64,000 nucleotides of DNA from Methylobacterium sp. Leaf117. Lineage in GTDB: Bacteria > Pseudomonadota > Alphaproteobacteria > Rhizobiales > Beijerinckiaceae. Below are positions 26,143-37,333 of this stretch, piece by piece. The stretch is from contig NZ_LMNL01000002.1 of the NCBI RefSeq assembly GCF_001422985.1, forward strand, positions 1-64,000, read 5' to 3'. Position numbers and translations under genes: made by a program. A model generated the notes under the pieces. It had not been told where the DNA came from, made no database searches, and saw only the letters and a list, made by a program, of their open reading frames with translations. Positions within the stretch are counted from its first letter, which is position 1, and each line of letters begins with the position of its first letter.

Positions 26143-28024
26143 CCTGGTGGACGTCGTGCACTTCGAGGGTGCGGGTGGCCGCCTCCCGCTTCTTCGAGCC
26201 GATGATGTCGCGGGTCTCGGCGTTGAGCGCGCGTGACGGACGTTGAGGCTCGGTCAGCGGCTCCGGCTTGATCTCGGACACGCCGCGCGTCCAGATCGTC
26301 GTGTCCGGCAGGGTGCCGGCCTGTTGCAGCACGAGACGGGCGACGTCGCGCTTGCGAACATCCTCGGCCGTCGCGGCCGCAGCCTCGGCGCTGAGGCCGA
26401 GACCTTCCAGGGTCGCGCGTCCGAAGGCGAGAGCGGATTCGACCGTCTCACGCAGTTGGAAATCTACGTCTCGATTCATCAGTTCCACCGCATGCATGCG
26501 GTCATAGGCCCTGACGTAGGTCCGCACGGTCGCGAACTCCTCGTGGACGATGTCGATGATTTTCAGGGCCGCCTCGCCGTCGTCGACGCAGACGCAGAGG
26601 AGTTCGGCCCGGCCGATGCCGGCGGCACGTAGCACATCGAGGCGGGTTCCGTCGCCATAATAGATGCGGAAGCCGAAGCGCGACGCGCTGCGGATCTGTT
26701 CGACATCCTTGTCGATCACCGTGACGCTGATGCCCTCGGCCAGGAGAACCTGAGTCAGGATCTGACCGAACCGGCCGAAGCCCACGACGAGGACGCGGGC
26801 CTCGGTACTCTCGATGGCTTCCGGCATCGCCTCGGGGCCTTCGGGACGGCGGGCGAGCACGGTGTCGAGGGCCTTTGCGGCGACCGGACCGACCAGCATG
26901 GTGAGGGCGGCGAGCGCGACGGCGAAGCGCGTGCTGGCCGAATCGATCAGACCGAGTTCACCGCCAGCCGGGAGCAGCACGAAGGCGAATTCGCCCGCCG
27001 GCGCGAGGATCGCGCCCCCGCGCACAGCATCGAGCCAGGGTGAGCCGAACAGGCGGAACAGCCCCGCCACCAGTGCCACCTTCAGCAGAATCGCGCCGGC
27101 CGTCGCCCCGAGAAGGGTCGGCCATTCCGACTTCAACAGACCTCCGTCGATCGACATGCCCACGCTCATGAAGAACAGGCCGAGCAGCATGCCGCGGAAC
27201 GGCTCGATGTCGGCCTCGAGCTGGTGCCGAAAATTCGACTCGGCGAGCAGCACGCCAGCGAGGAAGGCGCCCATCGCCATCGACAGCCCGACATGCTCCA
27301 TCAGCATCGCGGTGCCGAGCACCACCAGGAGGGCCGCCGCCGTCATCACCTCGCGGGCGCCGCTGGCCGCCAGCAGGCCGAAGAACGGATTGAGGCCGTA
27401 GCGGCCGACCAGCACAACGGCGAGGATCGCAGCCCCGACGGTTCCGGTGGATTGCAGGGCCGAGAGGAGCCAACCATCGCCTCCGCCCATGCCCGAAGAG
27501 GCGAAGAGCGGCATCAGCGCCAGGATGGCGACGACCGAAATGTCCTGGAACAGCAGCACCGCGAAAGCGCGCCCGCCATAGGGCGACCCCAGATCGCCTC
27601 GCTCCTCCAGCAATTGCAGCGCGACGGCCGTCGCCGACAGTGCGAGCGCGATGCCGATGAGCAGGCTAGCGGAGGGCTTCGCTCCCATGAGGATGCCGAC
27701 ACCTGCGAGCGCCGCCGAACAGACGAGCAGTTGCGTGGTGCCGAGCCCGAAGATGTCGCGGCGCATCGAGACGAGGCGCGAGATCTGCAGTTCGAGCCCG
27801 ACGATGAAGAGCAGTAGCACGACGCCGAGTTCCGCAACGCTGGCGGCTGTCTCGGGCTCGGCAATGAGCGAGAAACCGAACGGGCCGATCACGACGCCGG
27901 CCACGAGGTAGCCCAGTACAGCGCTCTGCCCGATGAGGCGGAAGATCGGGACGCCGATGACCGCCGCCGACAGAAATGTCAGCACGGGTGGCAGGAAGCT
28001 GACATGGGTCGTGGCGCTTGCCAT
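26123..28024 (-). CDS. Kef-type K+/H+ antiporter, CPA2 family with TrkA-N domain
   Basis: A 633-residue monovalent cation:proton antiporter. About 12 hydrophobic segments fill residues 5-390 (YLVAGVVIGPFG near 38-49 is the typical early motif), followed by a Rossmann TrkA-N domain at about 410-530 (VLVVGFGRFGQILTQVLL; IDKDVEQI) that senses nucleotide. This is the domain order of KefB/KefC, which release K+ in response to electrophiles. The C-terminal 60 residues are a charged tail. It is followed at once by a MATE exporter, so the pair may serve stress or detoxification. Confidence 0.92.
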   Translation of the reverse strand: MASATTHVSFLPPVLTFLSAAVIGVPIFRLIGQSAVLGYLVAGVVIGPFGFSLIAEPETAASVAELGVVLLLFIVGLELQISRLVSMRRDIFGLGTTQLLVCSAALAGVGILMGAKPSASLLIGIALALSATAVALQLLEERGDLGSPYGGRAFAVLLFQDISVVAILALMPLFASSGMGGGDGWLLSALQSTGTVGAAILAVVLVGRYGLNPFFGLLAASGAREVMTAAALLVVLGTAMLMEHVGLSMAMGAFLAGVLLAESNFRHQLEADIEPFRGMLLGLFFMSVGMSIDGGLLKSEWPTLLGATAGAILLKVALVAGLFRLFGSPWLDAVRGGAILAPAGEFAFVLLPAGGELGLIDSASTRFAVALAALTMLVGPVAAKALDTVLARRPEGPEAMPEAIESTEARVLVVGFGRFGQILTQVLLAEGISVTVIDKDVEQIRSASRFGFRIYYGDGTRLDVLRAAGIGRAELLCVCVDDGEAALKIIDIVHEEFATVRTYVRAYDRMHAVELMNRDVDFQLRETVESALAFGRATLEGLGLSAEAAAATAEDVRKRDVARLVLQQAGTLPDTTIWTRGVSEIKPEPLTEPQRPSRALNAETRDIIGSKKREAATRTLEVHDVHQDVRSDA

Positions 28025-28027
28025 GGG

Positions 28028-28075
28028 AATCCGAGACTGGAGAAATCCGAGACTGGAGGAATCCAGGGCTGAAGG
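28028..28075. repeat. 16-bp tandem repeat upstream of the Kef-type gene
   Basis: Three imperfect units beginning AATCC at 28028, 28044 and 28060 (core AATCCGAGACTGGAG) in the leader just before the start codon at 28024. Confidence 0.75.
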
Positions 28076-28252
28076 AGGCCAACCTCGATCGAACGTGATC
28101 CTGGAGTGCCGGGCAGGCCCGTCTTACCCACGGCCGGGCCATCCGTCACGTCCACGGGTATCCCGATGGCATCTGGGACTGGGTCCAGCGGTGCGAATCA
28201 TCACCTCACACCGTCCCGGCTGGTATGGGCAGGGTCGGTGCCACCACGCCTC

Positions 28253-28600
28253 TCAGCGATCGTGCGGAGACCGCGTCTCGACCGAAATGCGGCCACGGCC
28301 CTGTCGACGCTCCTCACGACGTCCGATCAGGAAGGTCGATGCATCGCCTTCCAGCAGCAGCATTTCCGAATCCCACACATCCTGGCGGATTAGGCCAATG
28401 TCCTTCAACTCTCGATCGGACATCACCGAGAGTTGCCGGACCACGCGGCGGTTGAGAGCGGCCCGTGACAGGCCCTCCGCGATGGCGGTCCTCAAACCAA
28501 GCACCCAAACCCTGCATCGCACCGCTGCCGCTCGGACCGCAGCTAAATGTCCGTAACGGATGATCGTCCCTTTCCTCCGGGTTGTGGTGATGGTGTCCAT
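28253..28600 (-). CDS. DUF1127 domain protein
   Basis: A 115-residue protein. The DUF1127 signature is at about residues 58-82 (LSVMSDRELKDIGLIRQDV). Members are small, Arg-rich proteins that include RNA-binding regulators of phosphate or carbon metabolism in alphaproteobacteria; this one has longer flanks than the minimal 47-residue forms. AAGGAGG lies at good distance upstream of the ATG at 28600. It is divergent from the MocR regulator and shares its control region. Confidence 0.82.
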   Translation of the reverse strand: MDTITTTRRKGTIIRYGHLAAVRAAAVRCRVWVLGLRTAIAEGLSRAALNRRVVRQLSVMSDRELKDIGLIRQDVWDSEMLLLEGDASTFLIGRREERRQGRGRISVETRSPHDR

Positions 28601-28694
28601 GATGCGCGTCCTCCTTGATGGGCGTGCAAAGCCGCCGCGCGTCAGTCGCGAGCGCCAATGCCGAACAGTGCGGCGACGGTCCTGGCGCCGACAG

Positions 28695-28726
28695 GGACAA
28701 TCCAGTACAATCTGGTAAAATTGTCC
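28695..28726. promoter_or_regulatory. Nested palindromic operator and -10 box between DUF1127 and MocR genes
   Basis: GGACAAT (28695-28701) pairs with ATTGTCC (28720-28726), and inside it CCAG (28702-28705) pairs with CTGG (28712-28715). A -10-like TAAAAT overlaps at 28716-28721. The position 20 bases before the MocR start suggests an autoregulatory operator. Confidence 0.55.
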
Positions 28727-28745
28727 GGGACAAGGAGCAGGACAG

Positions 28746-30203
28746 ATGAAGGCCGTTCCGCAATCGGCACCAACGCTGGTCGAGACCGTCGCGGCCGTCA
28801 TCACCGAGAGAATCGACGGGCGTCAGCTCATGCCGGGGGCACGCCTCCCCTCCGTCCGAGCCTTCGCGGAAGCCATGGGTGTCTCCAAGTCCACGGTCGT
28901 CGAAGCCTATGACCGCCTCGGAGCCGAGGGGGCGATCGTCGCGCGTCGAGGCTCCGGTTTCTACGTGGCCGGAAAGTTGCGCCCGCTCTGCCTCAAGGCA
29001 GTGGGTCCGCAACTCGATCGTGCGGTCGACCCGCTGTGGATCACCCGGCAATCGATGCAGGCCGGCTCGGATCTGGTCATGCCGGGGTCAGGCTGGCTTC
29101 CCCCAGCCTGGATGCCTGACGAGGCAGTCCGTCGAGGCCTGCGACAGCTCGCACGCGGAGCCGAAGCGAACCTCGTCGCACACGATCAGCCCCTCGGCTT
29201 TCCGCCCTTGCGCGCACAGATCGCCCGGCGTCTGGCCGAGAAGGGGGTGGAGGCGGGCGCCGACCAGGTCGTGCTGGTCGATTCGGCAACGCAGGCCCTG
29301 GATCTACTCTGCCGCTTCCTGCTTGAGCCGGGCGATACCGTGCTGGTCGATGACCCCTGCTACTTCAACTACCACGCCCTGCTTCGGGCACAGCGGGCGC
29401 GGATCCTGGGCGTGCCGCTGACGCCGAACGGCCCCGATTTGGCAGCCTTCGCGACGCTGCTGGCCGAACACCGGCCGCGCTTCTACGTCATCAATTCCGC
29501 GCTCCAGAACCCCACCGGCTCGACCCTTTCCCCCGCTGTTGCGCACCGCATCCTCAAGCTTGCCGAAGCGCACGACACCCTCATCATCGAGGACGACATC
29601 TTCGGGGATTTCGAGAGTGAGCCGTCTCCGCGCCTTGCTGGGTTCGACGGGCTTGAGCGGGTGATCCAGATCGGCAGCTTCTCGAAGACCCTTTCCGCTG
29701 CCATCCGCTGCGGGTTCATCGCCCTGCGCGATGATTGGGTTGAGCCGCTCGTCGACCTGAAGCTCGCCATGAGCCTGGGCAACAGCCATCTGTCGGCAAG
29801 CCTGATGCATTGCCTCCTCACCGATGGGACCTATCGTCGGCACCTCGCAGACGTCCGGGAGAAGCTCGGACGGGCCATGGCGCCGGCCCTGCGGCAGCTG
29901 GAGGGCTGCGGCCTCAAGGCTTGGCTGGAGCCGTCAGGCGGGTTCTTCCTCTGGATGCGTCTGCCCGACGGCCTCGACTCGGCCGATGTCGCCCGGTGCG
30001 CCCTGGCACGCGGGCTCGTGCTCGCCCCGGGGGGAGCCTTCAGCCCGTCGTCGCTGAGCAACCGCTTCCTGCGCTTCAACGTGGCCCAGTGTGCCGATCC
30101 CCGGATGGTCCCCCTGCTGAAAGCAGCCTTGGCCGAATGCGCGGCCGTACGCCCCCTTCCGGCGACCCGAGGGCATGTTCCTGGCGCGTCCTCCGACGTT
30201 TGA
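28746..30203 (+). CDS. MocR family transcriptional regulator (GntR domain fused to class I aminotransferase)
   Basis: A 485-residue fusion. Residues 10-75 form a GntR winged helix ([28 protein letters not shown]) split here as [12 protein letters not shown] and [12 protein letters not shown], and residues 105-470 form a fold type I aminotransferase with the PLP lysine in [16 protein letters not shown] (near residue 318). Such regulators use PLP or an amino-compound external aldimine as effector (PdxR, GabR, TauR). The regulated target is unknown; the divergent DUF1127 gene is a candidate. Confidence 0.92.
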   Translation: MKAVPQSAPTLVETVAAVITERIDGRQLMPGARLPSVRAFAEAMGVSKSTVVEAYDRLGAEGAIVARRGSGFYVAGKLRPLCLKAVGPQLDRAVDPLWITRQSMQAGSDLVMPGSGWLPPAWMPDEAVRRGLRQLARGAEANLVAHDQPLGFPPLRAQIARRLAEKGVEAGADQVVLVDSATQALDLLCRFLLEPGDTVLVDDPCYFNYHALLRAQRARILGVPLTPNGPDLAAFATLLAEHRPRFYVINSALQNPTGSTLSPAVAHRILKLAEAHDTLIIEDDIFGDFESEPSPRLAGFDGLERVIQIGSFSKTLSAAIRCGFIALRDDWVEPLVDLKLAMSLGNSHLSASLMHCLLTDGTYRRHLADVREKLGRAMAPALRQLEGCGLKAWLEPSGGFFLWMRLPDGLDSADVARCALARGLVLAPGGAFSPSSLSNRFLRFNVAQCADPRMVPLLKAALAECAAVRPLPATRGHVPGASSDV

Positions 30204-30307
30204 ACGCCATACGGACCCGCTTTCGTGGCACCGCAGGTGCCTGTCCGGGAGTTTTCCGCTATGACAGGTTGACAGGGGCGTCCCCGCCTCGCCACATCCC
30301 GGCTATC

Positions 30308-31309
30308 ATGAGCGACGCGAATCTGACGACCTCCCCCGTTTCCGGCGAAGCGGTCAAGCCGCCCCTGGAGATCCTGCTTTGCGCACCACGTGGCTTCTGC
30401 GCCGGTGTGGTGCGGGCGATCGACGTGGTGGAGCGGGCGCTCGCCATCTACGGACCTCCGGTCTACGTCCGTCATGAGATCGTCCACAACAAGTACGTGG
30501 TCGAGAGCCTAAAGCGGAAGGGCGCAGTGTTCGTGCGCGAACTCGATGAGGTTCCCGACGGCTCCGCCCCGGTGATCTTTTCGGCCCATGGCGTGGCCAA
30601 GACCGTTCCTCACAACGCCGATTCCCGCGGTCTCACCACCATCGACGCGACCTGCCCGCTGGTAACCAAGGTCCACCGCGAGGCGGAAATCCATCACAAG
30701 CGCGGGCGCCATGTGCTGCTCGTCGGCCATTCCGGCCACCCCGAGGTCGTCGGGACCATGGGTCAGTTGCCAAAAGGCTCGATCACTCTGGTCGAGGATC
30801 TGGAGCAGATCGCGGCCCTCGAGCCGGAGAACCGCGACAACCTCGCCTGGGTGACGCAGACGACCCTGTCGGTCGACGACACCCACCACATCGTGGAAGC
30901 GCTCAAGAAGAAGTTCCCGACCATCACCGGGCCGCATAAGGACGATATCTGCTACGCGACCACCAATCGCCAGGAAGCGGTGAAGCAGGTGGCACCGCTG
31001 GTCGACGCCGTCATCGTGGTCGGTTCGTCGAACTCGTCGAACTCGCAGCGCCTGCGGGAGGTCGCCGAACGCGTCGGCTGCCCCATCACACGCCTGGTGT
31101 TGCGGGCCGAGGAGATTGACTGGCCTGCCTTCGAAGGCATTCGCAAGCTCGGCCTCACGGCTGGCGCTTCCGCACCAGAAGTGCTGGTCGAGGAAATCAT
31201 CGACGCCTTCGCGGCCCGCTACACGGTCACGGTGGATACGGTGTCGACGGTCGTGGAGGACATGTCCTTCCCGCTGCCACGCGAGTTGCGCAGCGAAGCC
31301 GCCGAATAA
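30308..31309 (+). CDS. ispH: 4-hydroxy-3-methylbut-2-enyl diphosphate reductase
   Basis: The last enzyme of the methylerythritol phosphate pathway, making IPP and DMAPP with a [4Fe-4S] cluster (333 residues, normal). Cluster cysteines are in [13 protein letters not shown] (about 25-37), [12 protein letters not shown] (about 110-121) and near [11 protein letters not shown] (about 230-240; the Ser/Asn substrate motif). [10 protein letters not shown] holds a substrate-binding His. The order ispH-thrB is common in this class of bacteria. A terminator follows the stop by 32 bases. Confidence 0.96.
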   Translation: MSDANLTTSPVSGEAVKPPLEILLCAPRGFCAGVVRAIDVVERALAIYGPPVYVRHEIVHNKYVVESLKRKGAVFVRELDEVPDGSAPVIFSAHGVAKTVPHNADSRGLTTIDATCPLVTKVHREAEIHHKRGRHVLLVGHSGHPEVVGTMGQLPKGSITLVEDLEQIAALEPENRDNLAWVTQTTLSVDDTHHIVEALKKKFPTITGPHKDDICYATTNRQEAVKQVAPLVDAVIVVGSSNSSNSQRLREVAERVGCPITRLVLRAEEIDWPAFEGIRKLGLTAGASAPEVLVEEIIDAFAARYTVTVDTVSTVVEDMSFPLPRELRSEAAE

Positions 31310-31340
31310 GCCTCACGTCCATTTGGAAAATTGCCGTCAG

Positions 31341-31374
31341 CAAGGGCGCCATCTGGCGCCCTTGTCCTTTTCAT
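31341..31374 (+). terminator. Terminator between ispH and thrB
   Basis: CAAGGGCGCCA (31341-31351), a two-base loop and TGGCGCCCTTG (31354-31364) followed by TCCTTTTC. The stem is perfect; the tight loop means about four bases actually open. It may only attenuate, since thrB follows on the same strand. Confidence 0.7.
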
Positions 31375-31398
31375 CCCTAAGAATTCAAGCGAAGCGCA

Positions 31399-32376
31399 GT
31401 GGCTGTCTACACAGAGGTCTCCGACGCGGCGCTGACCGCCTTCCTGGCCGCCTACGACATCGGCACCCTGCTGTCGTACAAGGGCATCGCCGAAGGAGTG
31501 GAGAACACCAACTACTTCCTACACACCACCGGCGGCACCTTCATTCTCACCCTCTACGAAAAGCGGGTGCGCGCCGACGATTTGCCGTTCTTCCTGAACC
31601 TGATGGAGCATCTCGCTGCGCAGGGCCTTGCCTGCCCGCAGCCGATCCGCGACCGGGCCGGGATCGCACTGGGAGAGCTTTGCGGCAAGCCGGCGGTGAT
31701 CGTCACGTTTCTTGAGGGCGTGTCGGTCAAGCGCCCCGGGATCGACCATTGCCGGGCCCTCGGCGGAGCGCTTGCGGGTCTGCACGCCGCCGGCGCCGAC
31801 TTCGGCATGCGTCGCGCCAACAATCTCTCAGTGGAAGCCTGGGAGCCGCTGTTTCATCTGGCGGAGCCAGAGGCCGATAAAGTCTCGCCGGGCCTCGGCG
31901 AGCGCATCGCCGGCGACCTTGCCATCCTTGAGGCCGGCTGGCCCTCGGGACTGCCCTCCGGGGTGATCCATGCCGACTTGTTCACCGACAATGTCTTTTT
32001 CATCGGCGACGATCTGTCGGGCCTGATCGATTTCTATTTCGCCTGCACCGACGCGTTCGCGTACGATCTCGCGATATGCCTGAATGCTTGGTGCTTCGAC
32101 GCGGACGGCACGTTCCATCGCGAAATGGGCGCGGCGCTGATCGCGGGCTACGAGGCGGTGCGTCCGCTGACCCCCGCAGAGGTCGAAGCCTTGCCGATCC
32201 TGTGCCGGGGTGCCGCCCTGCGTTTCCTGCTCACCCGCCTCGTCGACTGGCTCAACGTGCCGCCGGGAGCCCTGGTTCAGCCGAAGGACCCGCTGGAATA
32301 CGACCGCCGGCTGACCTTCCACCGGAGCATCACGCACGCGCGGGATTACGGTTGGGGCGGGGTGGCCTCGGCCTGA
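31399..32376 (+). CDS. thrB: Homoserine kinase, aminoglycoside-phosphotransferase-like type
   Basis: Phosphorylates homoserine in threonine synthesis (325 residues). This is the APH-fold form of alphaproteobacteria, not the GHMP form: GVENTNYFLHT near residues 35-45, the catalytic loop VIHADLFTDNVFF (about 191-203) and the metal site LIDFYFACTD (about 210-219) are present. The initiator is GTG at 31399 (VAVYTEVS... read as Met). Confidence 0.94.
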   Translation: MAVYTEVSDAALTAFLAAYDIGTLLSYKGIAEGVENTNYFLHTTGGTFILTLYEKRVRADDLPFFLNLMEHLAAQGLACPQPIRDRAGIALGELCGKPAVIVTFLEGVSVKRPGIDHCRALGGALAGLHAAGADFGMRRANNLSVEAWEPLFHLAEPEADKVSPGLGERIAGDLAILEAGWPSGLPSGVIHADLFTDNVFFIGDDLSGLIDFYFACTDAFAYDLAICLNAWCFDADGTFHREMGAALIAGYEAVRPLTPAEVEALPILCRGAALRFLLTRLVDWLNVPPGALVQPKDPLEYDRRLTFHRSITHARDYGWGGVASA

Positions 32377-32480
32377 CGACACCGACGGCTCGCTGCCCCA
32401 CCACCCTGAGCCCGCCACATGGGGCACAGGATGGTGCGGTATCGTCGGGCGTCAGAGAGGTGCCCGGAGGCGAAGGATCT

Positions 32481-32963
32481 TCAGATTACCTTGAGCAGAG
32501 CATCGACGCCCGAGATCTCGGTCTTGGCCGGGGAATCCTCCACGTTCAGGATGCGGACGACGCCGTCATCGACGAGCATGGCGTAGCGCTTCGAACGAGG
32601 CCCGAGGCCGAAACCGGCGCCATCCATGTCCAGGCCGATGGCCTTGGCGAACTCGGCGTTGCCGTCCGCGAGAAACTCGAGGCTCTCTGCACCGCTGGCC
32701 TTCTGCCAGGCGTCGAGAACGAACACGTCGTTGACGGAGGTGATTGCGATCGCGTCGATGCCCCGTGCCTTGATCTCCGCCTGCTTCTCGACAAAACCGG
32801 GCAGATGGTTGCGGTGACAGCTGGGCGTGAAGGCGCCCGGGACGCCGACGAGAACAACGCGGCGCCCCTTGAAGAGGTCATCGGTGGTCTTGGCTTCCGG
32901 TCCGTCCGTGCCGCTCACACGAAACGTCACCTGGGGGAGGTGGTCGCCAACCTGAATGGTCAT
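32481..32963 (-). CDS. Peroxiredoxin, Prx5/type II
   Basis: A 160-residue thiol peroxidase. The peroxidatic Cys is in GVPGAFTPSCHRNHLPGF (Cys near residue 49) with the conserved Thr and Arg; the length and motif place it in the Prx5/AHP1 group, reduced by glutaredoxin or thioredoxin. It ends downstream against thrB (convergent) and is divergent from the YqgE gene. Confidence 0.94.
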   Translation of the reverse strand: MTIQVGDHLPQVTFRVSGTDGPEAKTTDDLFKGRRVVLVGVPGAFTPSCHRNHLPGFVEKQAEIKARGIDAIAITSVNDVFVLDAWQKASGAESLEFLADGNAEFAKAIGLDMDGAGFGLGPRSKRYAMLVDDGVVRILNVEDSPAKTEISGVDALLKVI

Positions 32964-33232
32964 CCGTCGTCTCCTGAAGATCGCTGGGGCACCCGAACCA
33001 TCGGGACCCTGGTCGTGCCACGCATTCCGGCCGTGCGGAACCCGTTGCCCCGCCGCGCAGGCCCGCTTCGCACCGCGCTCGAGCCCCACGAAAAACCGTC
33101 TAGCTCGCAGGAGTTAGCGTGTCGAGTTGCAGATCTGTTGCGTCGAGTGCGGCCGGCCTCGGACGTGACCCGGTGGCCCATCCGACACGGCTGCGCCCTG
33201 GACAAAGCCGCCATGCGGCGTAGCATGCCGGC

Positions 33233-33841
33233 ATGCAGACGCCTCGACCCCGTGCGGGTGATCCCGCCTATCTCGACGGTCAGTTCCTGGTAGCGATGCC
33301 GGGGCTTACGGACTCGCGGTTCGCGCGTTCGGTCATCTACCTGTGCGCCCATTCGGCCGATGGAGCGATGGGGATCATCCTGAACAAGGCGGTATCCGAC
33401 CTCAATATGCCGGACCTGCTGATTCAGCTCGACATCGCCAGCGAAACCGACGCCATCCGCCTTCGTGAGCGCGTCGGGCACATGCCCGTCCTGATGGGTG
33501 GCCCGGTCGATGCCAAGCGCGGCTTCGTCCTCCACACCGATGATTTCCACATCGATCAATCGACATTGATCATCGATGACGGGATCTGCCTGACGGCGAC
33601 CGTCGACATCTTGCGGGCGATCGCGACGGGCGATGGGCCCGCAAGCGCGGTCCTGGCCCTCGGTTATGCCGGGTGGCAGGCTGGCCAACTGGAGGATGAG
33701 ATCCTGGCCAACGGATGGCTGGTTTGCCCGGCCGATCCCGATATGATCTTCCATACGGCGCTCGACGCCAAATATGAGCGGACTCTTCGCAACAACGGCA
33801 TCGACCTCGCGATGCTCTCCGTCAGCGCGGGCCATAGCTGA
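33233..33841 (+). CDS. YqgE/AlgH (UPF0301) family protein
   Basis: A 202-residue protein of the YqgE/AlgH family. The family start [20 protein letters not shown] (about 19-38), AMGIILNK and [13 protein letters not shown] are visible. The biochemical function is not established. It runs convergent with the secreted-protein gene at 33855, 13 bases away. Confidence 0.92.
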   Translation: MQTPRPRAGDPAYLDGQFLVAMPGLTDSRFARSVIYLCAHSADGAMGIILNKAVSDLNMPDLLIQLDIASETDAIRLRERVGHMPVLMGGPVDAKRGFVLHTDDFHIDQSTLIIDDGICLTATVDILRAIATGDGPASAVLALGYAGWQAGQLEDEILANGWLVCPADPDMIFHTALDAKYERTLRNNGIDLAMLSVSAGHS

Positions 33842-33854
33842 GCTAAGCCAAGTT

Positions 33855-34823
33855 TTACGGCTCGACGAAGGGTGCTCCACCGGAGTCGGGGTTCATGCCT
33901 TCCACCGGGGGCTTACGGCGCGGGCGGGGTGGGGCCGCCGAGGCGCTCGGTGCCGCCGTGCCGATCGTGACGCCAAGACGGGTGGCGAGGGCGAGCGCCC
34001 GCGCTTCGGTGAAGCGTAGATTGCAGAAACCGTGCGTGCCCTCTCGGGCGTAGGTCCGGCACATCTGCTCGCGATCCGAGGAGAAGGCGGCCTGCTCCGT
34101 CACCACCGGACGCAGATCCGAGCCCCGGAGACGCTGGCTCATCAGCTTGTAGTTTTCTCGCACCGCCCGATCGGCCCCGCCGCGCGCAGCCTCGAACTCG
34201 CCGGCCCGTGGAAGCAAGGTCGCGGCGGCAGGCCCCCAGAGGCCGTTCGGGGTCGTGGCGCAATCGTCTGCCGCGAAGGTGCAATTCGGCCCGGAGAGCG
34301 ACCGAACCAGCACGGCGCCGTCGAGCACCTCGAAGCGCAGGGGGCACTCCCCACCCGTTATTTCAAAGCGGCTGACACCCTCCGGACGTCCTTCGGAGGA
34401 GACCGCGATCGGCGCGCCGCCGTTCAGGGGAACTTTACAGGTCTCGACCGGCTGCGAAATCTTGTTGCCGGGCAGGGTGATCCGGGCCGTCGTGCCACCG
34501 CCTGCCTTTTCCAGCTTGAGGCTTCCATTGAGGCCATTGAGCTGCAGGTCCTGCCCCATCACGCTCTCCTCCGATGGAGCCTTGAGTACCACGGGCTGCC
34601 GCGGCGCCGGAGGGGCACGAGGGATATCGGCGGCTGGCGGCGGCGCTTCGCCCGGGGCACCCGGCGGCGGAGCCCCGGGTGCGGTGGGAACCCCGCGCGG
34701 CGGTACCGGAGGCTTGGCAGCACGCCCGATACCGAACAACTCCTCGAAGAACGACTGAGCGGATGTCGGTTGAGGCATCAACGCCAGCACCGGCAGAAGG
34801 AGAAGCACGCGGGTCAGACGCAT
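33855..34823 (-). CDS. Conserved secreted protein of unknown function
   Basis: A 322-residue exported protein with a signal peptide (MRLTRVLLLLPVLALMPQPTSAQ), a Pro/Ala-rich linker (about 35-80), a central beta-rich domain with paired Cys (ETCKVPLNG, GGECPLRFEV, SGPNCTFAADDC) and a helical C-terminal part with MCRTYAREGTHGFCNLRFTEAR. The even number of Cys suggests disulfides in the periplasm. I recognise it as a type seen in Rhizobiales but know no function. The start at 34823 is chosen for the signal peptide. Confidence 0.78.
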   Translation of the reverse strand: MRLTRVLLLLPVLALMPQPTSAQSFFEELFGIGRAAKPPVPPRGVPTAPGAPPPGAPGEAPPPAADIPRAPPAPRQPVVLKAPSEESVMGQDLQLNGLNGSLKLEKAGGGTTARITLPGNKISQPVETCKVPLNGGAPIAVSSEGRPEGVSRFEITGGECPLRFEVLDGAVLVRSLSGPNCTFAADDCATTPNGLWGPAAATLLPRAGEFEAARGGADRAVRENYKLMSQRLRGSDLRPVVTEQAAFSSDREQMCRTYAREGTHGFCNLRFTEARALALATRLGVTIGTAAPSASAAPPRPRRKPPVEGMNPDSGGAPFVEP

Positions 34824-35004
34824 CGAGACTTTCGGGCCTATGGCAGGGGAGGTACAGGACTGCGCAGCCAAGCATGTTTACCTCATGCTTACCATGCGTG
34901 AACCGCCCAGCCGCGGCGGCGACGACACTTTAGCACTGAGCGGATCCTAGTCTGAAGCCGTGGCACGATCCGATCCGCAGCGTGAGCGAACGGCAGACAC
35001 GACA

Positions 35005-35021
35005 CCTTGGAAACTCCAAGG
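35005..35021. promoter_or_regulatory. Perfect inverted repeat upstream of dnaK
   Basis: CCTTGGA (35005-35011), AAC, TCCAAGG (35015-35021). It lies about 60 bases before the heat-shock promoter and could be an operator or a weak bidirectional transcript end. Confidence 0.35.
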
Positions 35022-35079
35022 CGCTGAGACGGGTAACGCGTTTTGCCCGGATCGGATGCACCTCGTCGCGGCACTTCGC

Positions 35080-35108
35080 CTTGCGGCCCTGAGGCACCCT
35101 TCTTATAT
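35080..35108 (+). promoter_or_regulatory. RpoH-type heat-shock promoter of dnaK
   Basis: CTTG at 35080-35083 is followed after 18 bases by CTTATAT at 35102-35108. This fits the alphaproteobacterial heat-shock promoter pattern CTTG-N17/18-CYTATNT. The predicted transcript would have a leader of about 150 bases before the dnaK ATG. The rpoH gene itself lies at 56.5 kb. Confidence 0.6.
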
Positions 35109-35266
35109 CGGCCGAGACGCGGGATTAAGACCCGGCTCCGCACCGTTCCGGGGCGCGAACCGGTGCCCGAACCCGTTCTCATACATTCAGTTTCGCACAG
35201 CCATGGGCCGAGCTGCTTCGGGGCTCGGCGGTCTGCTTGACCAAACGACAACAGAGGGATCCCACC

Positions 35267-37180
<1,914 letters not shown>

Positions 37181-37197
37181 CGCCAGCATCTGAAAGC

Positions 37198-37219
37198 GGG
37201 GCCGGAGCGATCCGGCCCC
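37198..37219 (+). other. Hairpin between dnaK and dnaJ
   Basis: GGGGCCGGA (37198-37206), GCGA loop, TCCGGCCCC (37211-37219) with no T run after it. It may act as partial terminator or 3'-end stabiliser, lowering dnaJ relative to dnaK. Confidence 0.5.
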
Positions 37220-37333
37220 GTGTCATGTCCGGGTCCCTTCCACGTGTGCGATGGGGTCGGGACAGCGCTCCTGCAATCATGAAGACGGCGCGGTCCCGTT
37301 GGATCGGCGCGCCGGGGGACTTTGAGGACGGGA

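Larger units (their letters stand above)
34824..35266. other. Intergenic region upstream of dnaK
   Basis: The 443-base gap between the divergent secreted-protein gene and dnaK holds a perfect short palindrome at 35005-35021 and a heat-shock-type promoter at 35080-35108. No further gene is seen. Confidence 0.6.
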
